Part shown: positions 8,327 to 16,984 of the stretch, one piece after another | Layout: the number at the start of each line of letters is the position of its first letter | Position numbering within the stretch: position 1 is the first letter of the stretch | Origin: Sulfitobacter undariae | GTDB lineage: Bacteria > Pseudomonadota > Alphaproteobacteria > Rhodobacterales > Rhodobacteraceae | Length of the DNA stretch: 64,000 nt | Direction: 5' to 3' | NCBI RefSeq assembly: GCF_014196805.1 | Contig: NZ_JACIEI010000012.1 | Span: 32,198-96,197, forward strand | The notes under the pieces: model-generated | Database searches by the model: none | Told to the model about the DNA's origin: nothing | Seen by the model: the letters and a program-made list of their open reading frames with translations, nothing else | Program-made: the position numbers and the translations under genes

Positions 8327-9526
8327 ATGGACCTGAGTTATTCTGATGAAGACAAGACATTTCGCGACGAAGTCCGCGCGTTTATGCAAGAAAAAGTCAC
8401 TCCTGAACTGCGCGACAAAGTGCGCGGCATGGGTGAGCTGACAAAAGACGACATGGAAGGCTGGCACGCGACGTTGAACGCACGCGGCTGGCTGGCCCCG
8501 AACTGGCCCAAGAAATTTGGCGGTGCCGAATGGAACGCCGTTCAAAAGCACATTTTTGATGAAGAAGCCGAAGCCGCCTCTGCCCCGCGCATTGTGCCAT
8601 TTGGCCTGAGCATGTTGGCTCCTGTGTTGCAGAAATTCGGCAGCCAAGAGCAGAATGATTACTGGCTGCCACGTTTGCTCAAGGGCGAAGACTGGTGGTG
8701 TCAGGGGTATTCCGAACCGGGTGCTGGCTCCGATCTGGCGTCTTTGAAAACAAGCGCTGTCAAAAACGAAGCGGGCACGCATTACATCGTCAACGGTCAA
8801 AAAACGTGGACGACACTGGGTCAGCACGCCAACATGATCTTCTGTCTGGTGCGGACAGACAAAGACGTGAAGCAACAAGAGGGCATTTCCTTCTTGCTGA
8901 TCGACATGGCCACACCGGGCATCGAAGTGCGCCCGATCATCCTGCTGGATGGCACACCAGAGGTGAACGAAGTCTGGTTCACAGATGTTGAAGTCCCTGT
9001 TGAAAACCTTGTCGGGGAAGAGAACAAAGGCTGGACCTACGCCAAGTATCTGCTGACTCATGAGCGCACAAACATTGCAGGCGTTGGCGCATCTCAGGCT
9101 GGTCTGGCTTCGGTAAAACGTCTTGCGCGTTCCGAGATGTCGAATGGCAAGCCGCTGATCGAAAACCCGCACTTTTTGGCACGTATCGCACAAGTTGAGA
9201 TTGACCTGATGGCCATGGCGACCACCAACATGCGTATCGTTTCCAAAGCGGCAGCAGGCCAAGCACCGGGCGTTGAATCGTCCATGCTCAAGGTCAAAGG
9301 CACGATCATCCGTCAGGAAATCAACGATCTGGCACGCCGGGCCGCGGGCGTCTACGCGATGCCGTTTGCATCTGAAGCAGTTGAAGGCGCGAATGAAGCA
9401 CTGCCTGATCCGTTGGGCGCTGGGCCAGTCGCAGCTAAATATTTCAACAACAGAAAATTGTCGATCTTCGGCGGATCAAACGAGATCCAGCGCGGGATTA
9501 TCGCAAAAGTAACGATGGGGAGCTAA
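8327..9526 (+). CDS. Acyl-CoA dehydrogenase, large-subunit (PimC-like) type
   Basis: This 399-residue FAD-dependent acyl-CoA dehydrogenase introduces the alpha-beta double bond in an acyl-CoA thioester. Family landmarks are the N-terminal helical domain (MDLSYSDEDKTFRDEVRAFM), the middle domain with QGYSEPGAGSDLASLKTSAV around residue 130, and the C-terminal NNRKLSIFGGSNEIQRGIIA. GAGGAGG lies before ATG 8327. The next gene encodes a second, divergent dehydrogenase only 5 bases downstream. Adjacent unlike pairs of this kind form alpha2-beta2 heteromers in several bacteria (for example PimC/PimD and steroid FadE pairs), so a joint enzyme is inferred. The substrate is probably a medium-chain, dicarboxylic or branched acyl-CoA, but this is not visible in the sequence. 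Confidence 0.93.
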   Translation: MDLSYSDEDKTFRDEVRAFMQEKVTPELRDKVRGMGELTKDDMEGWHATLNARGWLAPNWPKKFGGAEWNAVQKHIFDEEAEAASAPRIVPFGLSMLAPVLQKFGSQEQNDYWLPRLLKGEDWWCQGYSEPGAGSDLASLKTSAVKNEAGTHYIVNGQKTWTTLGQHANMIFCLVRTDKDVKQQEGISFLLIDMATPGIEVRPIILLDGTPEVNEVWFTDVEVPVENLVGEENKGWTYAKYLLTHERTNIAGVGASQAGLASVKRLARSEMSNGKPLIENPHFLARIAQVEIDLMAMATTNMRIVSKAAAGQAPGVESSMLKVKGTIIRQEINDLARRAAGVYAMPFASEAVEGANEALPDPLGAGPVAAKYFNNRKLSIFGGSNEIQRGIIAKVTMGS

Positions 9527-9531
9527 GGCAC

Positions 9532-10665
9532 ATGAACTTTGATCTGACAGAAGAGCGGCAAATGCTGCAAGACACGCTCCGCCGTTTTCTACGCGAGCGT
9601 TATGACACCGCAACCCGCAACAAGATTTTGGAAAGCGACACAGGCCTGTCCACCGAGATTTGGGCCGAATTGGCCGAACTGGGTGTGATCGGCGCGTTGT
9701 TCACAGAAGAGCAGGGCGGCTTTGGCGGCAAGGGCTTTGACATCTCAGTTGTGTTTGAAGAACTGGGCCGCGCAGGCGTTGTTGAGCCCTTCCTCGATAC
9801 GGCTGTCCTTGCTGGCGGTTTGATCGCTGATCTGGGCAACGACGACCAGCAAGCGCATGTGGAAGAAATCATCGGTGGCAGCCTGCAATTGGCCTTTGCG
9901 CACGGTGAGCCGACCAGCCGCTATGACCTGACCCGTGTTGGCACAACTGCAACCGAAAAGGGTGGCGATATCATCCTCAATGGCCGCAAAGCTGTGGTTG
10001 TGAATGCTGAAGCCGCTGACATGCTGGTTGTTTCTGCCCGCGAAAGCGGTGGAGAAGGGGACGCGGATGGTATTTCGCTGTTCCTGGTACCCAAAGACGC
10101 CAAAGGTCTTACAGTTCAAGGCTATGCCTTGCTGGCTGGTGGCCGTGCCGCCGAAGTCACGTTGGACGATGTGGCGGTTCCTGCCTCTGCGCGTCTGGGC
10201 GAAGCTGGCAAAGCATCACCTGCCATTGAGGCACGTGTTGCGGCCGCAAATGTGGCCCAAACCGCCGAGACATTGGGCGCGATGGAAACGGCCTGCGCAT
10301 TGACCAAAGAATACCTTGGTACACGCAAGCAGTTTGGCCGCCCGATTGGCACGTTCCAAGCTTTGGCGCATCGCTATTCCGATCTGCTGATCGAGATGGA
10401 GCAGGCGCGCTCTGCCGTGATCCTGATTGCGGGCAATCTGGAAGCCGACCGTGGCACGCGTGAGCGTTACGTTTCAGCCACCAAAAACCTGATTGGCCGC
10501 GTAGGCCGTTTGGTGGGTGAAGAAGCGATCCAGTTGCACGGTGGTATCGCCATGACGCAAGAATACGAACTGGCCCATATCGCCAAGCGTATCATCATGG
10601 CCGATCACCGCTTTGGTGATGTTGATTTCCATCTGGAGCGTTTCATTGCCCTCGCAGCAGCCTGA
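9532..10665 (+). CDS. Acyl-CoA dehydrogenase, small-subunit (PimD-like) type
   Basis: This is a 377-residue acyl-CoA dehydrogenase, the likely partner of the preceding gene. It starts MNFDLTEERQMLQDTLRRFL, has the middle beta domain with AFAHGEPTSRYDLTRV at about 123-138, and ends with AIQLHGGIAMTQEYELAHI. The C-terminal helical bundle contains YLGTRKQFGRPIGTFQALAH, the usual acyl-CoA dehydrogenase helix that contacts CoA and FAD. Spacing of 5 bases from the upstream gene and a short overlap with the downstream thioesterase suggest translational coupling. Which subunit supplies the catalytic glutamate should be settled by alignment rather than by eye. Confidence 0.92.
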   Translation: MNFDLTEERQMLQDTLRRFLRERYDTATRNKILESDTGLSTEIWAELAELGVIGALFTEEQGGFGGKGFDISVVFEELGRAGVVEPFLDTAVLAGGLIADLGNDDQQAHVEEIIGGSLQLAFAHGEPTSRYDLTRVGTTATEKGGDIILNGRKAVVVNAEAADMLVVSARESGGEGDADGISLFLVPKDAKGLTVQGYALLAGGRAAEVTLDDVAVPASARLGEAGKASPAIEARVAAANVAQTAETLGAMETACALTKEYLGTRKQFGRPIGTFQALAHRYSDLLIEMEQARSAVILIAGNLEADRGTRERYVSATKNLIGRVGRLVGEEAIQLHGGIAMTQEYELAHIAKRIIMADHRFGDVDFHLERFIALAAA

Positions 10666-11077
10666 AGAAGAAGCCGGTCTCATTCGTAATGAGACCGGCA
10701 CACAACGTCTTGTCGGATATGTGGTGGATGTGCGCGACCCTGCGCATGCCCGCTGCTATCTGGATGTCACTGAAGATCACTTGAACCGCCACGGCGTATT
10801 GCATGGCGGGATTGCGGTGACCCTGTTGGATAATTCCTGTGGCACTACAGGGTCGCTGAGCGTTGATCCAACGGGCAAGGCACCGTTTTTGACCGTTTCT
10901 ATGAATACCAATTTTCTGGGTGCGGGACGTCCGGGGCGGGTCACTGCCACGGGAACGATTAAGGGAGGAGGGCGCAGTTTGTTGTTTATCGAAGCTGAAT
11001 TGCGCCATGAGGACGGCACATTGATTGCCACAACATCGGGCGTGTTCAAACGCGTCCCAGTGGAAAAACTGACTTAA
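10646..11077 (+). CDS. PaaI-like hotdog thioesterase
   Basis: This is a hotdog-fold acyl-CoA thioesterase of the PaaI/YdiI type, about 143 residues. The catalytic signature HGVLHGGIAVTLLDNSCG has the conserved His-Gly-Gly and downstream Asp/Asn, and TVSMNTNFLGAGRPGRVTAT is the typical central strand pair. I choose the TTG at 10646, because GGAG lies 7 bases upstream and the overlap with the dehydrogenase is then only 20 bases. A longer form from 10613 is open but has no Shine-Dalgarno. In such operons the enzyme is thought to rescue CoA from dead-end acyl-CoA intermediates. Confidence 0.85.
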   Translation: MPSQQPEEEAGLIRNETGTQRLVGYVVDVRDPAHARCYLDVTEDHLNRHGVLHGGIAVTLLDNSCGTTGSLSVDPTGKAPFLTVSMNTNFLGAGRPGRVTATGTIKGGGRSLLFIEAELRHEDGTLIATTSGVFKRVPVEKLT

Positions 11078-11092
11078 CGGGAGAAGACCGAG

Positions 11093-11863
11093 ATGAGCGC
11101 ACGGCTTGAGGATGCAGGCGATCGCCTGATTATTTGGAACGGAAACACAGAAAAGCGCGGCGCACTTTCGCCTGAGCTTTATGACTGCATTATGCAGGCC
11201 TGCGAAATGGCGCAGGAGCGCCGTATCCGGTCAATCATCCTTACATCAGAGGGGCCGTTTTTTTGTGCGGGGGGCGATCTAACTGTCCTCATCTCACGTC
11301 AGGGAATGCCTGAGGATCAGCGCCGCGCTGGTATTGAGGGGCTGCACGATGTCATTCGCGCCATTCGCGCTTGCCCTGTGCCGTTTATCGCCGCCGTTGA
11401 AGGGGGCGCTGCTGGTGCAGGCCTGAGCTTTGCGCTGGTCTGTGATATCATCGTGGCTGCAAAAGGCGCAAAGTTTGTCGCAGCTTATGTCAAAGCGGGT
11501 CTGGTGCCTGATGGCGGTCTGACAGCGCATCTGTCGCGTGCTTTGCCGCGCCAGTTGTCGATGGAAATGTGCATGTTGGCGCAGCCTGTTCTGGCTGACC
11601 GGATGCACGCTTTGGGTGTGGTCAATACCCTGACGGAAGTGGGCGGTGCAATGGATGTTGCCCGCGCCTATGCGGATCGCTTTGCTGCAGGTCCACGCGA
11701 TGCGCAGGCCGCAATTCGCAAGATGGTTGCCGCAGCGTATGACGCGAGCGAGGCCGAGCAGTTGGACCATGAACGCGATGCAATGGGCTATGCCACAGGC
11801 GCACCCGAAGCGGCCGAAGGCATCGCCGCATTTTTAGAAAAACGCAGCCCGAACTACGGGTAA
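11093..11863 (+). CDS. Enoyl-CoA hydratase/isomerase family protein, PaaG-like
   Basis: This is a 256-residue crotonase-fold enzyme. The oxyanion-hole motifs are FFCAGGDLTVL at about 60-70 and AVEGGAAGAGLSFAL at about 101-115. Where hydratases carry the first catalytic Glu (PExxLGL) this protein reads AAYVKAGLVPDGGLTAHLSR. The LVPDGG Asp is the arrangement of PaaG/enoyl-CoA isomerases, so isomerase chemistry is more likely than simple hydration. Its neighbour is a PaaI-like thioesterase, also as in phenylacetate-type clusters, although no paaABCDE epoxidase genes are present. GGGAGAAG precedes the ATG, 15 bases after the thioesterase stop. Confidence 0.87.
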   Translation: MSARLEDAGDRLIIWNGNTEKRGALSPELYDCIMQACEMAQERRIRSIILTSEGPFFCAGGDLTVLISRQGMPEDQRRAGIEGLHDVIRAIRACPVPFIAAVEGGAAGAGLSFALVCDIIVAAKGAKFVAAYVKAGLVPDGGLTAHLSRALPRQLSMEMCMLAQPVLADRMHALGVVNTLTEVGGAMDVARAYADRFAAGPRDAQAAIRKMVAAAYDASEAEQLDHERDAMGYATGAPEAAEGIAAFLEKRSPNYG

Positions 11864-11878
11864 GAAGGAATACATCAT

Positions 11879-13372
11879 ATGAAACGGGTCGAAGATTTAT
11901 TGAAAGACCGCGTTGCCGCAGCGCCTGACAGTACGGCTGTCAGCGACTCCAGCGGTGCGCGTTGGAGCTTTGCCGAGCTGGACAGCGCCAGCGACGATCT
12001 GGCGGACTGCCTGCGGGATGCGGGTGTGCAGCCCAATGACCGCGTGTTGCTGTTGGTTGAAAACTGCGCCGCTGCTGTCGCGGCATTGCATGCAAGCTGG
12101 AAGGTCGGCGCGGTGGTTATTCCGTTCAACGCCCGCCAGACCGAAGCGGAAGTTGCGCGTGTGGTGAAACATGCAACCCCTGCCGTTGTTTTGATGACGG
12201 CGCATGTCTCGGCTGATGCGGCGGCCCACGGAACGCGGATGGGCGCAAAAGAGATCACTGGCGCTTTCGGCTCGCTTTTGCTGGCCAAAGGCACATCTGA
12301 TCCAGACCCGATTTTGCATGATGTTGCGGTGCTGCTCTATACCACGGGCACCACGGGCGATCCAAAAGGCGTGATGCTGACACATAGTGGCATTCGCTTT
12401 GGGGCTGCTGCCTCCAGCGACATTCGCAAAATGAGCCCCGAAGATATCGTTTACGGTGCGCTGCCGATCAGCCATGTTTTCGGCCTTATTTCGGTGCTTA
12501 CAGCGGCTTGCCACGCGGGCACACATGTTCTCATTGAGCCACGGTTTACTGCACAAAAGCTGTATGATGCGGCGATGAACGGCGTGACGATTATTCCCGC
12601 TGTGCCTCAAATGCATGCGCTGGTGATGCAATACACCAAAGAGCAAGGCATGGAGAAACTGAATTCACCGACCTTGCGCTATGTCTCTTCGGGCGGTGCG
12701 CCTCTGGACCCTGCGTGGAAACGTAAGGCGGAGGCGTTTTATGAATTGCCGCTGCAAAACGGGTTTGGCATGACCGAAACCAGTTCGGGCGCGTCAGGGA
12801 CGATGAACACTATCGGGTCCCCCGATGTTTCCGTAGGTCCGCTCACCCCCGATACAGAAGCGCGGATTGACGTTGATGCAACGGGCGGTAACGGCGTGGA
12901 CGAAGGCGAAGTGCTGGTGCGTGGTCCGCATGTGATGAAGGGCTATTACCGCAACGAGGCCGAGACGGCCAAAGCGCTCGATGCGGATGGTTGGCTGCAT
13001 ACAGGTGATCTGGGCAAGATCGATGATGAAGGGCGTCTGTATATTCTGGGCCGCTCGAAAGAGTTGATCATTCATGGCGGTTTCAACGTCTATCCGCCTG
13101 AAGTCGAGGCGGCGCTGAATGACCATCCACAGGTGATCCAATCCGCCGTGGTCGGGCGCACCAAGGAGGGCGATGAGGAAGTGCTGGCTTTTGTGCAAGT
13201 CTCTGACAACGACAGGCCAACAGTTGAGGAATTGCGTGCGTTTATCAAAGAACGCCTGACAGGGTACAAACGGCCCAAGCACATCGTCCTGACCACGGCC
13301 TTGCCCGCCGCACCAACGGGCAAGTTGCTCAAGCATAAGATGATTGCGACCTTTGCGGATGAACTCCCCTAA
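11879..13372 (+). CDS. Class I acyl-CoA synthetase (AMP-binding ligase)
   Basis: This 497-residue adenylate-forming enzyme activates a carboxylic acid to acyl-AMP and then acyl-CoA, supplying the substrate for the upstream dehydrogenases. Motifs are the P-loop LLYTTGTTGDPKGVMLTHSG at about 154-173, GFGMTETSSG (A5), GWLHTGDLGKIDDEGRLYI (A7), GRSKELIIHGGFNVYPPEVE (A8) and the catalytic lysine in PTGKLLKHK close to the C-terminus. It is the last gene of the operon, 15 bases after the isomerase, and convergent with rpe. The acid specificity (fatty, dicarboxylic or aromatic) cannot be decided; the PimA/FadD13-like context favours a medium-chain or dicarboxylic acid. Confidence 0.93.
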   Translation: MKRVEDLLKDRVAAAPDSTAVSDSSGARWSFAELDSASDDLADCLRDAGVQPNDRVLLLVENCAAAVAALHASWKVGAVVIPFNARQTEAEVARVVKHATPAVVLMTAHVSADAAAHGTRMGAKEITGAFGSLLLAKGTSDPDPILHDVAVLLYTTGTTGDPKGVMLTHSGIRFGAAASSDIRKMSPEDIVYGALPISHVFGLISVLTAACHAGTHVLIEPRFTAQKLYDAAMNGVTIIPAVPQMHALVMQYTKEQGMEKLNSPTLRYVSSGGAPLDPAWKRKAEAFYELPLQNGFGMTETSSGASGTMNTIGSPDVSVGPLTPDTEARIDVDATGGNGVDEGEVLVRGPHVMKGYYRNEAETAKALDADGWLHTGDLGKIDDEGRLYILGRSKELIIHGGFNVYPPEVEAALNDHPQVIQSAVVGRTKEGDEEVLAFVQVSDNDRPTVEELRAFIKERLTGYKRPKHIVLTTALPAAPTGKLLKHKMIATFADELP

Positions 13373-13411
13373 GGCCGCGCGATCTTAATTTCCTTTCGGG
13401 CGCGCGTCGGT

Positions 13412-14101
13412 TTAGACGTAGACGCCCGAAACGGCTTGGCGAATGGCGCGGATGTTTTCGCCATAAGGCGCAGGATTGCTGACCGAACCACCTTTGAATA
13501 CGGCAGAACCTGCCACCAGCACATCCGCGCCTGCGCCGGCAACGATGGGCGCGGTTTTCGGATCAACGCCGCCGTCTATTTCGATGTGAATGGGGCGGTC
13601 ACCGATCATGTCGCGCAATGTTTTGACCTTGGCGCTCATGTCGATGAATTTTTGCCCGCCAAAACCGGGGTTCACTGTCATTACACAGACAAGATCGGTG
13701 AGGTCCAGTAAATGCGCTACCGCTTCGGCTGGGGTGCCGGGGTTCAGGGCAACACCTGCTTTGGCACCTGTGGCGCGGATCGCTTGCAGCGTGCGGTGGA
13801 TATGCGGCGTGGCTTCGACGTGGGCGGTGATGAAATCGGCACCCGCATTGGCGAAGTCCTCAATATAGGCATCCACAGGTGCGATCATCAAATGCACGTC
13901 CATCACGCCTTTGATATGCGGGCGGATCGCAGCACAGGTGGCGGCACCGAAGGTGATGTTAGGCACAAAATGCCCGTCCATGACATCCACGTGAATCCAA
14001 TCTGCGCCTTGGGCCTCAACGGCGGCACATTCTGCGCCAAAATTGGCAAAGTCGGCGGCAAGGATAGACGGGGCGATTTTGAGCGAACGGTCGAAGGACA
14101 T
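13412..14101 (-). CDS. rpe: Ribulose-phosphate 3-epimerase
   Basis: Rpe interconverts ribulose-5-phosphate and xylulose-5-phosphate in the pentose phosphate pathway. The 229 residues match family length. The first signature is [17 protein letters not shown] at about 36-52, metal ligands include APSILAADF at about 11-19, DVHLMIAP and FITAHVEA near the centre, the second signature is [13 protein letters not shown] at about 140-152, and [13 protein letters not shown] carries the catalytic Asp. The gene is single, convergent with the acyl-CoA ligase and divergent from the ABC importer that follows. In Rhodobacteraceae rpe is sometimes linked to Calvin-cycle genes; none is seen here. Confidence 0.97.
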   Translation of the reverse strand: MSFDRSLKIAPSILAADFANFGAECAAVEAQGADWIHVDVMDGHFVPNITFGAATCAAIRPHIKGVMDVHLMIAPVDAYIEDFANAGADFITAHVEATPHIHRTLQAIRATGAKAGVALNPGTPAEAVAHLLDLTDLVCVMTVNPGFGGQKFIDMSAKVKTLRDMIGDRPIHIEIDGGVDPKTAPIVAGAGADVLVAGSAVFKGGSVSNPAPYGENIRAIRQAVSGVYV

Positions 14102-14261
14102 GGGCAGCAGCCTTTGATAAGTGGGGTTGTGTCCCAGATAACCACTGCGTGCAGATGAGGCAATCGGTGGTGTGTAAATATATCGGGGCAGCGGTGCTGC
14201 TCGCTTGACTCTTCAAAGCGGCTAAGCGCACTCTTGCGCCAGATTTTTGGGAGGATTTATC

Positions 14262-15284
14262 ATGACAATTTTGACACGTCGCCAGACACTTGGCGGATTG
14301 GCCGCATCAGCTGCGGCTTTGGGGTTGGCGGCACCAGCAATCGCGCAGGGGCGCAAGATTGTATTGGGCGCGCTTAGCTTTACCAGCCACGCAGGCACCT
14401 TTGTTGCTGTTGAAAACGATTATTTCAAACAGGCAGGTATGGACGTTGAACTGCGTTTCTTCCAAGCTGCCCAGCCTATGGCGGTTGCCATTGCTTCGGG
14501 TGATGTGGATTACGCGGTTACCTCGATTTCCGGTGGGCTTGTGTCGCTGGCCGACAAGGGCGCGATTAAGGTTATCGGCGGCGCATTGCAAGAAGAGCCG
14601 GGTATTGACGGGCAAAAGTTCCTTGCCTCGGACGCCGCGTTTAAGGCGGGTATCACGGCACCAAGCATGCTGGACGGTAAATCCTACGGCATCAGCACGG
14701 CGGGATCGTCCTTCCACTATATGGGCGCGAAAATGGCTGCCGCCGAAGGCATCACGCTGCAATTCAAACCGCTGCAAAAGGTAGGCGCGATCATTGGTGC
14801 GCTGAAGACAGGCCAGATTGATGCATGGTCCATCGTACCGCATATCGCCAAGCCTTTGGCAGGGTCTGGCGCGGTTCATATTATCGGTGACGTGTCGACC
14901 TATTTGCCTGATTACCAAGTCACAACTCTTTTCACCTCGGCCAAAAACGCAAGCGATGAAAAGCAGATGACACAGGATTATTTGGCCGCCTATTCCAAAG
15001 GTGCCGCGGATTATAACGCCGCCATGATTGAGCGCACAGGCGGCGATGCAGGCGAAGCGGCGATGGTCGAATTGCTGCATAAATACGTCTACACTGATCG
15101 TCCGCTGGAAAAAGCTGCGCCCTCGATCATCAACGGCACTATGCGCCTTAATGAAGGGGCAAAGATGAACGTCGCCTCTGTGCGTGACCAGTTGGAGTGG
15201 TTCCAGTCCGAGGATCTGGTGGGCAAAGACATCCCGCTGGATGCGCTGATTGACACCTCTTTTGTAGAGACCAGCGGTGCCTGA
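14262..15284 (+). CDS. ABC transporter substrate-binding protein, NitT/TauT (SsuA/THI5-like) family
   Basis: This is the periplasmic binding protein of a NitT/TauT-class importer (340 residues). The N-terminus RRQTLGGLAASAAALGLAAP with cleavage at AIAQG is a Tat-style signal. The SsuA/THI5 fold is shown by VLGALSFTSHAGTFVAVEND, YFKQAGMDVELRFFQA, AIASGDVDYAVTSISGGLVS and GALKTGQIDAWSIVPHIA. ATG 14262 is preceded by GGGAGG. ATPase and permease genes follow in the same direction, separated by a hairpin that should favour higher expression of this component. The class transports nitrate, sulfonates, taurine, pyrimidine precursors and other small molecules; the ligand here is not evident. Confidence 0.9.
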   Translation: MTILTRRQTLGGLAASAAALGLAAPAIAQGRKIVLGALSFTSHAGTFVAVENDYFKQAGMDVELRFFQAAQPMAVAIASGDVDYAVTSISGGLVSLADKGAIKVIGGALQEEPGIDGQKFLASDAAFKAGITAPSMLDGKSYGISTAGSSFHYMGAKMAAAEGITLQFKPLQKVGAIIGALKTGQIDAWSIVPHIAKPLAGSGAVHIIGDVSTYLPDYQVTTLFTSAKNASDEKQMTQDYLAAYSKGAADYNAAMIERTGGDAGEAAMVELLHKYVYTDRPLEKAAPSIINGTMRLNEGAKMNVASVRDQLEWFQSEDLVGKDIPLDALIDTSFVETSGA

Positions 15285-15305
15285 TAAAGGCACATGAATA
15301 CGAAG

Positions 15306-15332
15306 GGTCGGGCGTCTGCGTCCGGCCTTTTT
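15306..15332 (+). terminator. Intercistronic attenuator hairpin, binding protein / ATPase
   Basis: A 9-bp stem (15306-15314 with 15319-15327, two G-U pairs) has a 4-base loop TCTG and is followed by TTTTT. It sits between the binding-protein stop at 15284 and the ATPase start at 15348. It looks like a partial intrinsic terminator that lowers ATPase and permease expression relative to the binding protein. Confidence 0.75.
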
Positions 15333-15347
15333 ATTTGGGAGAAGTTG

Positions 15348-16109
15348 ATGGACCTGAAACTGGATGCGGTGACACATCGCTATAGCGATGTGGATGTTTT
15401 ACGCGATATTTCACTGGATATCCCGTCTGGAAAGATCACCTGCATTGTGGGTCCGTCAGGGTGCGGGAAATCCACGCTGCTGCGTTTGCTAGGGGGGCTA
15501 GAAAAACCCACCGAAGGCGCTGTTCGCCAAGTGGGAAGCCCGCCAGAAGGCTGCCTGAACGCGCTGACCTATGTGTTCCAAGATTTCGCTCTGCTGCCGT
15601 GGCGCACGGTGGAGGGCAATGTGGCATTGGTGCTAGAGGATCATAAGCTGCCGGATCAGGCCGCGATCATTGCGGATGTACTGGCGCGCACCCGCCTGAC
15701 TGATTTTGCAGGGGCGCTGCCCAAACAGCTGTCTGGTGGCATGAAGCAACGTGTTGCGATTGCACGCGCGCTGGCCGTGAACCCTGCGGTGATGTTGATG
15801 GATGAACCGCTCAGTGCGTTGGACAGCCAGACACGCGAATTGTTGATGGACGATCTGGTGGGTCTGTGGACGAAGCAACCGTTCACTGCCGTTTATGTGA
15901 CCCATAATTTGGCTGAGGCCGTGCGGTTGGGCCACCGAATTGTGGTGCTCTCGCGCCGTCCCGGCGAGGTGCGTGAGATCGTTGAGATTGACACCGCCCT
16001 TGATGAACGCGCCCACGGTGATGCGGGCTTGGAGGCGCAGCAGCAATACCTCTGGGGGTTGATGCGGGAAGAAGCGGCAGCAGCAGATGCGGAGTTGATG
16101 AATGTCTGA
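15348..16109 (+). CDS. ABC transporter ATP-binding protein, NitT/TauT family
   Basis: This 253-residue ATPase energises the import system of its neighbours. It has Walker A GPSGCGKST at about 35-43, a Q-loop in YVFQDFALLPWRTV, the signature LSGGMKQRVAIARAL, Walker B VMLMDEPLSALD, and the switch histidine in VTHNLAEAV. YVFQDFALLPW is typical of the SsuB/TauB/NrtD branch. The ATG at 15348 is chosen because GGGAGAAG lies 4 bases before it; the frame is open further left but that part is the terminator hairpin. The 3' end overlaps the permease start by 8 bases, indicating translational coupling. Confidence 0.94.
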   Translation: MDLKLDAVTHRYSDVDVLRDISLDIPSGKITCIVGPSGCGKSTLLRLLGGLEKPTEGAVRQVGSPPEGCLNALTYVFQDFALLPWRTVEGNVALVLEDHKLPDQAAIIADVLARTRLTDFAGALPKQLSGGMKQRVAIARALAVNPAVMLMDEPLSALDSQTRELLMDDLVGLWTKQPFTAVYVTHNLAEAVRLGHRIVVLSRRPGEVREIVEIDTALDERAHGDAGLEAQQQYLWGLMREEAAAADAELMNV

Positions 16110-16887
16110 TCAAGTGACTTTTCGCGGGGGCGGTTTCGCCCCCAAACGCGTACGCGGCCTTGGGGTTTTGGTTTTTGTGCTGCTGATCGCCTTTGCTGAA
16201 TGGGGCACCCGCAGTGGCATGATTTCGGCGTTGACGTTGCCCAGACCCTCGGATGTTTTGGGCACTTTTGTTGAACTCTGGCAAAGTGGTGGCTTGTTTA
16301 AACACCTACTTCCTTCGCTCAGCCGGTTGGCGGTGGGGGCCACGCTAGGGGTGATTGCAGGTGTCTCTGTAGGGGTGATGATAGGCCTGTTTGCTTATGC
16401 GCGGGCAGGGCTGGTGCCGCTGGTGGCGGCGATATTCCCGATCCCTAAAATTGCTTTGCTACCGCTATTTGTGATCTGGTTCGGGATTGACGAGGCATCC
16501 AAATACGCGCTGATCGCTTTCGGGACGTTCACACCCACAGTTGTGGCCACCTATGCCGCCGTCGATAACGTGGACCGAACGCTCATTCGTATGGGGCAGA
16601 GCTTTGGCCTGACGTGGTGGTCTATCGTGCGTAAAATTGTGCTGCCAGGGGCGATGCCCGGCATATTGTCGGGGCTGCGGATATCTTTGAATATCGCGAT
16701 CATCTTACTGGTGGCCGCCGAAATGCTGGGTGCGCAATATGGTGTGGGGGCTTATATCTTGGAAGCAGGTAGCCTCTATGATCTTGAGCGTCTGTTTGCA
16801 GGGGTGGTGATCCTGTCTGTGCTGGGGGTGGCCGTGTCATCGGTGATCGGCATGGTAGAGCGGCGATTGCTGCGTTGGCGTGTGTGA
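16102..16887 (+). CDS. ABC transporter permease, NitT/TauT (SsuC/TauC-like) family
   Basis: This is the inner-membrane permease of the NitT/TauT-class importer, 261 residues with about six transmembrane helices (for example VLVFVLLIAFAEWGTRSG near residue 22 and LGVIAGVSVGVMIGLFAYA near 79). The cytoplasmic EAA loop reads AAVDNVDRTLIRMGQSFGLTWWS then KIVLPGAMPGILSGL, the binding-protein-dependent permease signature. The start overlaps the ATPase stop by 8 bases. The gene ends the operon; an aminotransferase follows after about 100 bases with its own ribosome binding site, so co-transcription with it is possible but unproved. Confidence 0.92.
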   Translation: MSDQVTFRGGGFAPKRVRGLGVLVFVLLIAFAEWGTRSGMISALTLPRPSDVLGTFVELWQSGGLFKHLLPSLSRLAVGATLGVIAGVSVGVMIGLFAYARAGLVPLVAAIFPIPKIALLPLFVIWFGIDEASKYALIAFGTFTPTVVATYAAVDNVDRTLIRMGQSFGLTWWSIVRKIVLPGAMPGILSGLRISLNIAIILLVAAEMLGAQYGVGAYILEAGSLYDLERLFAGVVILSVLGVAVSSVIGMVERRLLRWRV

Positions 16888-16984
16888 TTGGCAATAGGAC
16901 CGTTTCGGACCCGTAGGGCATATCCATTGACCTAAATTAAGATTTCATGCTTTGTGTGCAGACTCAAAGTTCAGGGAGGCCGAA

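Noticed and set aside
8111..9262. Leftward 383-residue frame opposite the acyl-CoA dehydrogenase
   Set aside because: Antisense shadow; the plus-strand protein has all family motifs.
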